Origin: CAVOBC01 sp963693635 | GTDB taxonomy: Bacteria > Pseudomonadota > Gammaproteobacteria > Pseudomonadales > Azotimanducaceae | DNA: 16,535 nt | NCBI GenBank assembly: GCA_963693635.1 | Contig: CAVOBC010000067.1 | Coordinates: 1 to 16,535 of the forward strand | Reading direction: 5' to 3' | Part shown: in pieces, positions 1-6,535 of the stretch | Layout: each line of letters begins with the position of its first letter | Numbering within the stretch: the first letter of the stretch is position 1 | Translations under genes and position numbers: made by a program | Notes under the pieces: model-generated | Seen by the model: only the letters and a program-made list of their open reading frames with translations | The model's database searches: none | What the model was told of the DNA's origin: nothing

Positions 1-617
1 CCGTGCAGCAGATAAAGCGGTGGCGCGTCGGCCCGCACAAAGTTCACCGGTTGCGACTGCGGGTACTCCGCCACTGGCGCAAAGATCTGCCAGTGGCTGT
101 CCTCGGTAAAAGGGTAGAAATCGTAAGGCCCCGCCAGCCCCACAAAGCCAAGAATACGATGTCGGTCGGGAATCTCGTGTGCGACGTTCAATGCAACAAG
201 CGCGGCAAGCTGCGCGCCCGCCGAGTGACCCATCAGAATGACCGGGCGATCTGCGCTCCTCGTCATCACCAGCCGCACGGCAGCAACTGTATCGGCAAGG
301 ATCTCGGAAAATCCAACGGCTGGAAACAACCGGTAATCCGGCACCACGACATCAACCCCCTGGGTCATCAGCGTGTCGGCGACAAAACGATAATCCTGGC
401 GACGTCCGCTCTGCCAGTTGCCGCCGTAAAAGAAGATGACCACCGGCCGGTCCGTCGGCGCGGACTCGGCCGGGCGGTACCAATCGAGCTGTTGTCTCGC
501 GTCCTCGCCAAAAGCGATGGTCTCGACCTGCGAGCGCACTGAACGCGCAATCAGGTTGATGAGCGCGAGCCCGACGTTCTGCCACCAGTGGGCACGCCGG
601 CCGGTTGGTTCAGTCAT
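1..617 (-). CDS. alpha/beta-hydrolase (esterase-like), 3' part cut by window edge
   Basis: This reading frame begins at an ATG (615-617 on the complement) and stays open to base 1, giving about 205 residues with no stop. The product looks like a carboxylesterase/BD-FAE-type alpha/beta-hydrolase. Residues 64-68 read YGGNW, the place of the HGG oxyanion-hole motif, and residues 130-134 read GHSAG, the nucleophile elbow with Ser132. The catalytic Asp and His would lie in the missing C-terminal part; the visible end (PPLYLLHG) is the strand that usually precedes the catalytic Asp. No clear signal peptide is seen, although residues 12-24 are mildly hydrophobic. The start overlaps the stop of the upstream nitrilase-like gene by 8 bp, so the two are very likely co-transcribed and translationally coupled. 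The substrate is unknown; a small ester or amide handled together with the amidohydrolase is an inference. Confidence 0.85.
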   Translation of the reverse strand, partial: MTEPTGRRAHWWQNVGLALINLIARSVRSQVETIAFGEDARQQLDWYRPAESAPTDRPVVIFFYGGNWQSGRRQDYRFVADTLMTQGVDVVVPDYRLFPAVGFSEILADTVAAVRLVMTRSADRPVILMGHSAGAQLAALVALNVAHEIPDRHRILGFVGLAGPYDFYPFTEDSHWQIFAPVAEYPQSQPVNFVRADAPPLYLLH

Positions 618-1614
618 CGTCAACGGAACCCGTTAACCGCCCTTTGGCCGCGACAATACGTTCTTCAAGCGACGCAATCGTGGGCGGTGTCGCTCCGCCC
701 GCTTGCAGATAGGGACGCTTGAGGTAGCTATAGGCATCCGACCGGGTATGGGCACGTGTGTCGTGACCCAATCGCCGCTCACGCTCCCTTCTGAGCCCCG
801 CGACGTCGATGGGTGCGACAACGACTTTCTCGCCCGGACCGGGGTCAGCCTGGGCCAGAATGCGCCCGTCATAGTCAACGACCATGCTGCCCCCCGGCCA
901 GCTAAATGGCGGGTAATTCGCCATCGCGGCGCCCTGATTCGCCGCCACCACGTAGACCATGTTTTCCAGCGCGCGCGTACGGTTGATGAGGGTCCACCAG
1001 TCCATGGGCGGGCTCGCGCCCCAGGGGTCCATGTACGCAGAGATTCGCACCATCACTTCTGCGCCGCGGAACGCGAGTTCGCGAATCGTCTCCGGAAATA
1101 GCCAGTCGTAGCACGTGGCCACCGCGATCTTGCCAATCTCGGTGTCGGCAACGGGAAAGAGTTCTTCCTTATAATCCGGCAGGTCGGCCGGACTTGTGTG
1201 CACCTCCCACGGAATCCAGGTGTTCACCTTGCGGTACTTCAGCAGCGTGCCGGTCGGTCCGATCAGCAGCGTTGTGTTAAAAACGTGGCCCGGATAGGCG
1301 TCGTCCGACTCAAGAAACGACCCGGTCTGGATGTAACATCCCAGGCGCCGCGCAAGGTCGTGGTAGCGGTCGGTATGCTCGTTCGGAATGGGCACCGCGA
1401 GGTGGGCAAGCAGGTCCGCGACGTCGTTGAACGCGGGGATGCTATGGGCAAACTCGGGGAAGGCGAGCAGCTTGACATCAAAGACCGGCGCGTACCCGGT
1501 CACGGTCTGTTCAATGATTTCACACATGCGATCGACCCGGTCGCCGATCTCGTCACGATGGGCCGCAGCCGGAAAGTCGGTCTGACACGCCGCCGCGTAG
1601 TACGCTTCCGTCAC
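610..1614 (-). CDS. nitrilase-superfamily carbon-nitrogen hydrolase
   Basis: The product is a probable cytoplasmic amidase or carbamoylase of the carbon-nitrogen hydrolase family, which cleaves non-peptide C-N bonds by a Glu-Lys-Cys mechanism. From the chosen start it has 334 residues. The triad is visible: Glu54 in FPEFA, Lys129 in KYRKVN and Cys168 in TCYDWLFPE; Glu137 in WEV fits the second conserved Glu. The segment around residues 195-250, including MDPWG, RALEN, AANQG and SWPGGS, is typical of the core fold. I chose the GTG at 1612-1614 because AAGGA sits 7 bases upstream and the protein then opens with TEAYYAAACQTD, a normal first strand. A longer in-frame start at 1683 would add 23 residues with no family character. 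It overlaps the alpha/beta-hydrolase gene downstream by 8 bp. The exact substrate cannot be named. Confidence 0.9.
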   Translation of the reverse strand: MTEAYYAAACQTDFPAAAHRDEIGDRVDRMCEIIEQTVTGYAPVFDVKLLAFPEFAHSIPAFNDVADLLAHLAVPIPNEHTDRYHDLARRLGCYIQTGSFLESDDAYPGHVFNTTLLIGPTGTLLKYRKVNTWIPWEVHTSPADLPDYKEELFPVADTEIGKIAVATCYDWLFPETIRELAFRGAEVMVRISAYMDPWGASPPMDWWTLINRTRALENMVYVVAANQGAAMANYPPFSWPGGSMVVDYDGRILAQADPGPGEKVVVAPIDVAGLRRERERRLGHDTRAHTRSDAYSYLKRPYLQAGGATPPTIASLEERIVAAKGRLTGSVDDD

Positions 1615-1617
1615 ATC

Positions 1618-1625
1618 AGAATCCT
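1618..1625 (-). promoter_or_regulatory. ribosome binding site deciding the GTG start of the nitrilase-like gene
   Basis: On the complement, an AAGGA core lies 7 bases before the GTG at 1612-1614. No comparable site precedes the longer start at 1683, so the shorter protein is preferred. Confidence 0.6.
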
Positions 1626-1819
1626 TTGCCGTGGGTACAAAGGTGCGAATTCTAGCAGCAGGCGACCCGGACACCGCACGCACTGACCCGCCCGAACGGC
1701 TCGCTATCGTGCAGCCACCATTCAGCGAAGCTCCTCACTGCCTCTACTCGTGATCTACCGGAACGCATGGGATAAGGTTTCATGCCGTCAGCTCGCAAAC
1801 CTCCCGGGTCATTCTCACA

Positions 1820-2296
1820 ATGAAAGCATCAAAGGTGTGGTTAGCCCCGCTCGCCGCTATCGCATTCGCCCTGCTCGCCGCCGGTGGCACCGGATGGTTC
1901 TTCTACTGTCCGTGTGACCGGACGGCGGGTGGCTGGTTGCTGGGCAATGAGGCACCGGAGCCAATCAAAGACTGGTCTTTTGCCAACAAAGCGGGCCTCT
2001 GCCAGATACAGGTCGCGGGCGTGCTGCCGCACTCGGTCAACCTCAACTGCATGGCCGCGGATGGCGAACTCTTCCTCAGTTGCGCGAGATGCGATGGCAA
2101 AACCTGGTCCACCCACGCAATCGCTGACCCCGACGCACGCATCCGCATTGCTGGCACCCTCTATCCCGTGACCCTCGCCCGCGTCACCAACAATGAAGAT
2201 CTGGACCGCGCCTGGCTCGCCCGGGCGACCAAACTTGGCCGACAGGTTCGTCCCCGGCAAGAAGGCTGGTGGTCGTTCCGAGTGGCTTCAAGGTGA
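1820..2296 (+). CDS. membrane-anchored small protein, probably split-barrel (PNPOx-like) fold
   Basis: The 158-residue protein has one N-terminal hydrophobic segment (about residues 6-28) followed by a cysteine-containing junction (CPCDRT) and a soluble domain of about 120 residues. The soluble part has a strand-rich pattern (AGLCQIQV, SVNLNC, ELFLSCARCDGKTWSTHA, DARIRI, YPVTLARV) and the ending GWWSFRV, which I associate with flavin- or deazaflavin-binding split-barrel proteins. That family call rests on pattern memory and is tentative. There are six cysteines, several close together (CPC, CARC), so metal or disulfide binding is possible. The soluble domain is probably periplasmic. The stop overlaps a following GTG by 4 bp (GTGA at 2293-2296). 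No good Shine-Dalgarno sequence is visible before the ATG. I considered a frameshift near 2235 giving another C-terminus, but the frame used here ends in a family-like way. Confidence 0.65.
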   Translation: MKASKVWLAPLAAIAFALLAAGGTGWFFYCPCDRTAGGWLLGNEAPEPIKDWSFANKAGLCQIQVAGVLPHSVNLNCMAADGELFLSCARCDGKTWSTHAIADPDARIRIAGTLYPVTLARVTNNEDLDRAWLARATKLGRQVRPRQEGWWSFRVASR

Positions 2297-2502
2297 AGCC
2301 TGAATATGCATTCATCGAGCGTATCGTTGGAGACAACGACCCAGACAGTTTTCGTGATTACATCGCGAAGGCGATTGCAGAGGTGGACGACGCAAGACCG
2401 ACCGCTAAGTCCAAGGCTTGGAAACGAGGCAAGACCGTGACGGCCAACATTGACGTCCGACCCTTCAACGCGTCGGAATGGCAGGCATACCGTGACACGT
2501 GA
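2293..2502 (+). CDS. short unrecognised reading frame leading in frame into the GNAT remnant
   Basis: A GTG at 2293 overlaps the stop of the preceding gene as GTGA, a common coupling arrangement. It opens a 69-codon frame that ends at the TGA at 2500-2502. The first 48 or so residues (KPEYAFIERIVGDN... to ...AWKRGK) are charged and helix-like and match no family I recognise. The last 21 residues are the N-terminus of the acetyltransferase described in the next entry. It may be a real small gene, an N-terminal extension of the acetyltransferase, or non-coding sequence that happens to be open. The stretch looks less GC-rich than its neighbours. Confidence that it is translated as a separate protein is low. 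Confidence 0.25.
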   Translation: MKPEYAFIERIVGDNDPDSFRDYIAKAIAEVDDARPTAKSKAWKRGKTVTANIDVRPFNASEWQAYRDT

Positions 2503-2937
2503 CTCGCCGCACTAGCCGACGCGCCGGACGTGTTTGGCTCGACTTACGGCGACGCGAGCCAACTAACTGATAGAGACTGGACTGCCCGACTCACCAGGGC
2601 AGATCACCGGGACTGCCCGCTATCCGCCCGCATCGACGGGTCCGTCGTCGGCATGGCCTGGGTCAGGCTGGAATCGAGCGCGACCGAGGCACACCTCTTT
2701 CAGATGTGGGTCGCCCCTGCGCATCGGCGTTCCGGCGCCGCGATGGCGATGCTGGCAAGCGCCATCGAATGGGCCCGCGAGCGCGGGGCGACGGCACTTA
2801 TCCTCAGCGTCACGGCAGGCAACTCACCCGCTGGCAGATTGTATGGGGCGGCCGGATTCCAGCGCACCGGCGCGACGGAGCCTCTGCGAGAGGGCTCAGC
2901 ACTGATCGTCGAAGAAATGCGTCTCGTACTCCACTGA
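2437..2937 (+). pseudogene. GNAT N-acetyltransferase interrupted by an in-frame TGA
   Basis: Read through one stop, this is a complete 166-residue GNAT acetyltransferase. It has the opening strand and helix DVRPFNASEWQAYRD, then LAALADAPDVFGSTYGDA, the acetyl-CoA-binding motif A around residues 88-102 (MWVAPAHRRSGAAM, the usual Q/R-x-x-G-x-G/A loop) and the C-terminal NSPAGRLYGAAGFQRTG. The likely start is the GTG at 2437, with GAGG 7 bases upstream. Codon 22 is TGA (2500-2502), where relatives have Arg in the pattern AYRDLRLAAL; one C-to-T change in CGA would produce it. The frame is otherwise intact on both sides. A restart at the GTG at 2530 would lack the first strand and helix, so activity is doubtful. 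Consensus error and low-level readthrough remain possible. Confidence 0.8.
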
Positions 2938-3188
2938 CCGCCAGACGAATCCGGGTTGAGAGACGCTCGGTGCATACTTGGGTCCACGCTCTCCATATTG
3001 TTGTGAATTCACGGCCTGGATACGCCGCCGGCAACGTAAGCAGGCCCGGTTCGAGTCAGGAAGATCGCGGATCCGTGGCATACTTCGCACGATCGCCGCA
3101 GGCGCTGAACAACAAGCCCGCTGCGCTCACCTGACGTTACGACATCTTTTTCAAATCACCCGATGACAGCCGGCAAATATCGAGCAAC
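2938..3188. other. 251-bp intergenic region upstream of the three-gene cassette
   Basis: This region must hold the promoter of the large plus-strand cassette, but I see no convincing -35/-10 pair. It contains a perfect 10-bp palindrome, GTGAATTCAC, at 3003-3012, and two copies of GCATACTT (about 2972 and 3079). No RNA gene is recognisable. Confidence 0.4.
3003..3012. promoter_or_regulatory. perfect palindrome GTGAATTCAC, possible operator
   Basis: A 10-bp perfect inverted repeat lies about 180 bp before the lipoprotein gene that begins the cassette. A regulator binding site is possible, but a single short palindrome can also occur by chance. Confidence 0.2.
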
Positions 3189-6100
3189 ATGAACCAGACT
3201 CCCCCTATCTCCCGCCTATGGTGCTTGCTGTTGCCGCTTTTCCTTACCGGTTGCGGAGGCGAGTCTGGCGGCGGCGAACAGAACCCGCCGGTGGAAGCCA
3301 CCATCGCGGCGGAGCACATTGCACAGAACGACCTCGGGGTCGCCCAGATGGGCCAGTACGCATACGCAACGGCGCACGACACCTTCGCGACACTCATCGC
3401 CCAGACGCCGGATTGGCATGAGGCACGCGTCAATCACGCCATCGCGACACTCAACCGCCAGGAAGAGGGCGACGAGCGGGTGGCCCTCGAACTGGTGGCG
3501 GCAATCTTGCAGGAAGACCCGACCCAGATCCGGGCGAATTATGTCGCGGGCATTGTGCATCTCTATGTCGGCGAACCCGAACTCGCAGTGACTTTCTTCC
3601 GGGCTGTGGTCGACGCTGACCCGGGCGATGCGTACGCCAACTATTGGCTCGGCCAGGCCCTGACGCAGACCGGCGACTTCGCCTCGGCGTCCCGCTACTT
3701 TGACGCGACGATCGCGGTGGACCCCTACCTGCGCAGCGCCTATTGGGCCGGCGCGCAGGCGGCGCGGCGGACCGCAAACGACGAACACGCCAAATCCCTG
3801 CTCGCGGGCTACCAACGATTCGCGACAAACCCCGCCGCCCGTGTCGCAGGCTTCTCGTACCGCAAGATGGGCCCGAAGGCAGATGCCCGGGCCGTGAATC
3901 CCACAGCACGGACGCCCCTCGCGCGCCCGGCCGGTGAATTGTTCGCGGCTGCACAAACGTTCGCGACCGGCCCGTGGTCGACCGCCAGCCTGACGACCGC
4001 CGACATCAACGGCGACGGCAACGCGGATCTCGCCGCCGTCGTCGATGACGCCGGAAGCGATTCCAACGATTTGCTCATCTGGCTCGGCGACGGCACTGGC
4101 GGCTTCACGCCGCTCGCGGTGTCTGCTTCGTTTGCCGGCGCGACCCGCGCCCTCATCTGGGGCGACATCGACGACGACGGCCGCATCGATCTTGTCCGCT
4201 GCGGCGACGCGGGCGTTGCCATCTATCGAACGACCGATTGGTCACAGATGCACACCCTTTCTAACGCGCCGTGCGCAGGCGGCGCCACGATCGATGCCGA
4301 TCACGACGGCGATCTCGATGTTTTCGTCACAGGCCCCGATGGCTCAATCCTGCACAGCAACAATCGGGACGGCAGCTTCCGCGAACTTGGGCAAGAATTC
4401 GGTATCACGACGCCGGCGGGCCGGCAGATTGTGGTCGCAGACCTGGACCTGGACCGGGACCTCGACATCATCGTGCTCGGCGATTCAGGCACCGCTCTCC
4501 AAAACGACCGGACCTGGCAGTACTCGCCCTACCCGGGCCTCTCGATTCCGGACTCGCTGGTCGCGGCGACCGCAGGCGACACCGAAGCCGACGGGCTCAT
4601 GGAAGTCTTCGGCATCAGTGCGCAAGGACAGCTCATCCGCTTTCGCGATGACGGCACCACATGGACCCGCAGCGTCATGGCGAGCGACCTTGGCGCGGCG
4701 CCGGAAGTCGAGATCAGCCTTGTCGACTTCGACGGAGATGGCACCCGCACGCTGTTGCTGTCAGGTGATGGGGCCATCCGCTTGCTCGACCCCGGAACCG
4801 GCAAGGTCACGTTCACGCACGCGTTGGCTGGCATCACGAGCGCGGTCGCCGTCAGCGTGGACCCCGCGCGCGGCCCGTCCCTCATCGCCGCACACCCGCA
4901 ACGCCTAGATCACCTTGCACCGGGAACTGGCCGCCACGGCTTCCTGACGATTGCAGCGTCGGGCAAGAGCGAAGCGGATCAGATGCGTTCCAACGCATCC
5001 GGCATCGGCACCTATCTCAAGCTCCGGGTCGCCGGACAATGGCGTGTAGCCGCCGCCCTCGACACCCATTCCGGGCCGGGCCAGAGCCATGGCCCTGTTA
5101 GCTTCGGCCTCGCCGGTCACCCGGCCGCCGATTTCCTCGCGCTCGCCTGGTCCGACGGCGTCTCCCAAACGGAGATAGACCTTGCCGGCGGACGACGTCA
5201 CAACATTGAGGAGACCCAGCGGCAACTGTCAAGTTGCCCGGTGGTCTTTGTCTGGGACGGCAGCCGCTATCAGTTTGTCACCGATGTGCTTGGCGTCGGC
5301 GGCCTCGGCTTCTTCGCCGGCCCGGGCGAGACGGTCCCGCCGCGGCCAATCGAGCGCTACCTGTTGGAAGACCACGTCCTTGCGGCCAGGTCCGGGCAGT
5401 ACCACATCAAGCTCACCGAGCCGATGGAGGAGAGCGCGTACCTGGACCAGGCCCGCATTCTGATCTATGACCTGCCGCCCGAATGGTCGCTCGTGCTTGA
5501 CGAGCGCATGGAAGGCAACGGCCCACGCGTAACCAGCTCACCGATCGCGTACCGACGCGTCGCGAGTCCCATCCGCGCAACTGCGGCGACCGGGCACGAC
5601 ATCACCCGTGACCTTCGCTTTCGAGATCGAACGGCGCCGGACCCGGGCCCACTTGATCACCGGTTCGTCGGCCTGCTTGAGCGTAATCAGGTAGTGACCC
5701 TTAAATTCGATCAGGCGATCGACCAGCCCGGTGCCACCCTCGTTGCCGACGCATGGGTGGAGTACCCCTACTCGCAAACGGTCTTCGCCGCCTGGCAGGC
5801 AGGCATCAACTTCGAGATGCCGACACTTGAAGCCCGAGGCACCGATGGCATCTGGCACACCGTGGTCCGCGAGTTTGGCTATCCCGCAGGCATGCCGCGT
5901 AAGATGGCGCTGCCAATGCCCGCGTTGCCTCGCGGCACGGACGCGCTGCGTATCACCAGCAACATGGAGATATATTGGGACACGTTACGGGTCGCGTTTG
6001 CCGAGGACCGCGACCTCAACCCGCACGTTCTGACGCCGACCACGGCGACCGTTGCCCGCACCGGATTTCCCCAGCGCACGAACGGGCCGCAACGCCAGCC

Positions 6101-6455
6101 GGCGTACACCTATTCGACGCGCTCACCCTATTGGGACACCAAGGTGCAGCAGGGCTTCTACACCCGTCTGGGCGATGCGACACCGCTCGTGACCGACGCA
6201 GACGGTGCCGTCGCAATCATTGGCGGCGGCGAGGAAATCGACCTTGCCTTTCAAGTCCCGCCACCCATCGCGCCCGGCCTGCGGCGGCACGTCGTCCTCG
6301 AGTTTCGGGGCTGGGCCAAGGACATGGACCTTTACACAGACCATGGCGAGACGGTTGGGCCGCTGCCGCTACCCGACGGACTCGATGCGACCCGGCTCGC
6401 GCGCCGGGAAGCCCTGCACAACCGCTACAACGTGCGTTTTCTTGAAGGGCTCTAG
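3189..6455 (+). CDS. lipoprotein with TPR, FG-GAP/VCBS repeats and ASPIC/UnbV domain
   Basis: This 1088-residue protein begins with a lipoprotein signal, lipobox LTGC with Cys22. Gly at +2 favours outer-membrane sorting. Residues about 40-215 form TPR helices (for example the DAYANYWLGQALTQTGDFASA region). Residues about 250-570 carry degenerate FG-GAP/VCBS repeats with Asp-rich, calcium-binding-like loops: DINGDGNAD, DIDDDGRID, DADHDGDLD, DLDLDRDLD and DFDGDG. Residues about 590-665 match the ASPIC/UnbV pattern (NASGIGTYLKLRV, VSFGLAG, LAWSDG). From about 682 a further region opens with CPVVFVWDGSRYQFVTDVLG, the kind seen after ASPIC domains in large CRTAC1-like proteins, and continues beta-rich to the end. 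No catalytic motif is recognised. It is first in a cassette with a multihaem cytochrome and another ASPIC protein. Spacing to the next gene is 80 bp. The Shine-Dalgarno sequence is weak (GAG, 5 bases before ATG). The role is unknown; binding or scaffolding at the outer membrane is inferred. Confidence 0.88.
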   Translation: MNQTPPISRLWCLLLPLFLTGCGGESGGGEQNPPVEATIAAEHIAQNDLGVAQMGQYAYATAHDTFATLIAQTPDWHEARVNHAIATLNRQEEGDERVALELVAAILQEDPTQIRANYVAGIVHLYVGEPELAVTFFRAVVDADPGDAYANYWLGQALTQTGDFASASRYFDATIAVDPYLRSAYWAGAQAARRTANDEHAKSLLAGYQRFATNPAARVAGFSYRKMGPKADARAVNPTARTPLARPAGELFAAAQTFATGPWSTASLTTADINGDGNADLAAVVDDAGSDSNDLLIWLGDGTGGFTPLAVSASFAGATRALIWGDIDDDGRIDLVRCGDAGVAIYRTTDWSQMHTLSNAPCAGGATIDADHDGDLDVFVTGPDGSILHSNNRDGSFRELGQEFGITTPAGRQIVVADLDLDRDLDIIVLGDSGTALQNDRTWQYSPYPGLSIPDSLVAATAGDTEADGLMEVFGISAQGQLIRFRDDGTTWTRSVMASDLGAAPEVEISLVDFDGDGTRTLLLSGDGAIRLLDPGTGKVTFTHALAGITSAVAVSVDPARGPSLIAAHPQRLDHLAPGTGRHGFLTIAASGKSEADQMRSNASGIGTYLKLRVAGQWRVAAALDTHSGPGQSHGPVSFGLAGHPAADFLALAWSDGVSQTEIDLAGGRRHNIEETQRQLSSCPVVFVWDGSRYQFVTDVLGVGGLGFFAGPGETVPPRPIERYLLEDHVLAARSGQYHIKLTEPMEESAYLDQARILIYDLPPEWSLVLDERMEGNGPRVTSSPIAYRRVASPIRATAATGHDITRDLRFRDRTAPDPGPLDHRFVGLLERNQVVTLKFDQAIDQPGATLVADAWVEYPYSQTVFAAWQAGINFEMPTLEARGTDGIWHTVVREFGYPAGMPRKMALPMPALPRGTDALRITSNMEIYWDTLRVAFAEDRDLNPHVLTPTTATVARTGFPQRTNGPQRQPAYTYSTRSPYWDTKVQQGFYTRLGDATPLVTDADGAVAIIGGGEEIDLAFQVPPPIAPGLRRHVVLEFRGWAKDMDLYTDHGETVGPLPLPDGLDATRLARREALHNRYNVRFLEGL

Positions 6456-6535
6456 CGTGCGTGCAGATGCGGCATTGCGCCTCACGGCAGTAGCGAGGCT
6501 AGTCAACTTCAGCGCCCACGAATCACGCCCTGATC

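Noticed and set aside
3..542. 179-codon plus-strand open frame at the left edge
   Set aside because: It lies opposite the alpha/beta-hydrolase, whose minus-strand frame has clear YGGNW and GHSAG motifs; the plus-strand product has no family pattern.
2235..2319. Alternative C-terminus of the split-barrel-like protein by frameshift
   Set aside because: The annotated frame ends GWWSFRV, which fits the family; the shifted frame gives no better pattern.
2500..2502. TGA in the GNAT gene read as selenocysteine
   Set aside because: No suitable stem-loop is apparent just after it, GNAT enzymes have no selenocysteine at this site, and relatives suggest an Arg codon.
3044..3066. tRNA T-loop-like sequence GGTTCGAGTC
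   Set aside because: The flanking bases do not form a T-stem and no acceptor, D or anticodon arm can be drawn around it on either strand.
3216..3956. 246-codon minus-strand open frame opposite the lipoprotein gene
   Set aside because: It is a shadow of the TPR-coding region on the plus strand, without a motif or ribosome binding site.
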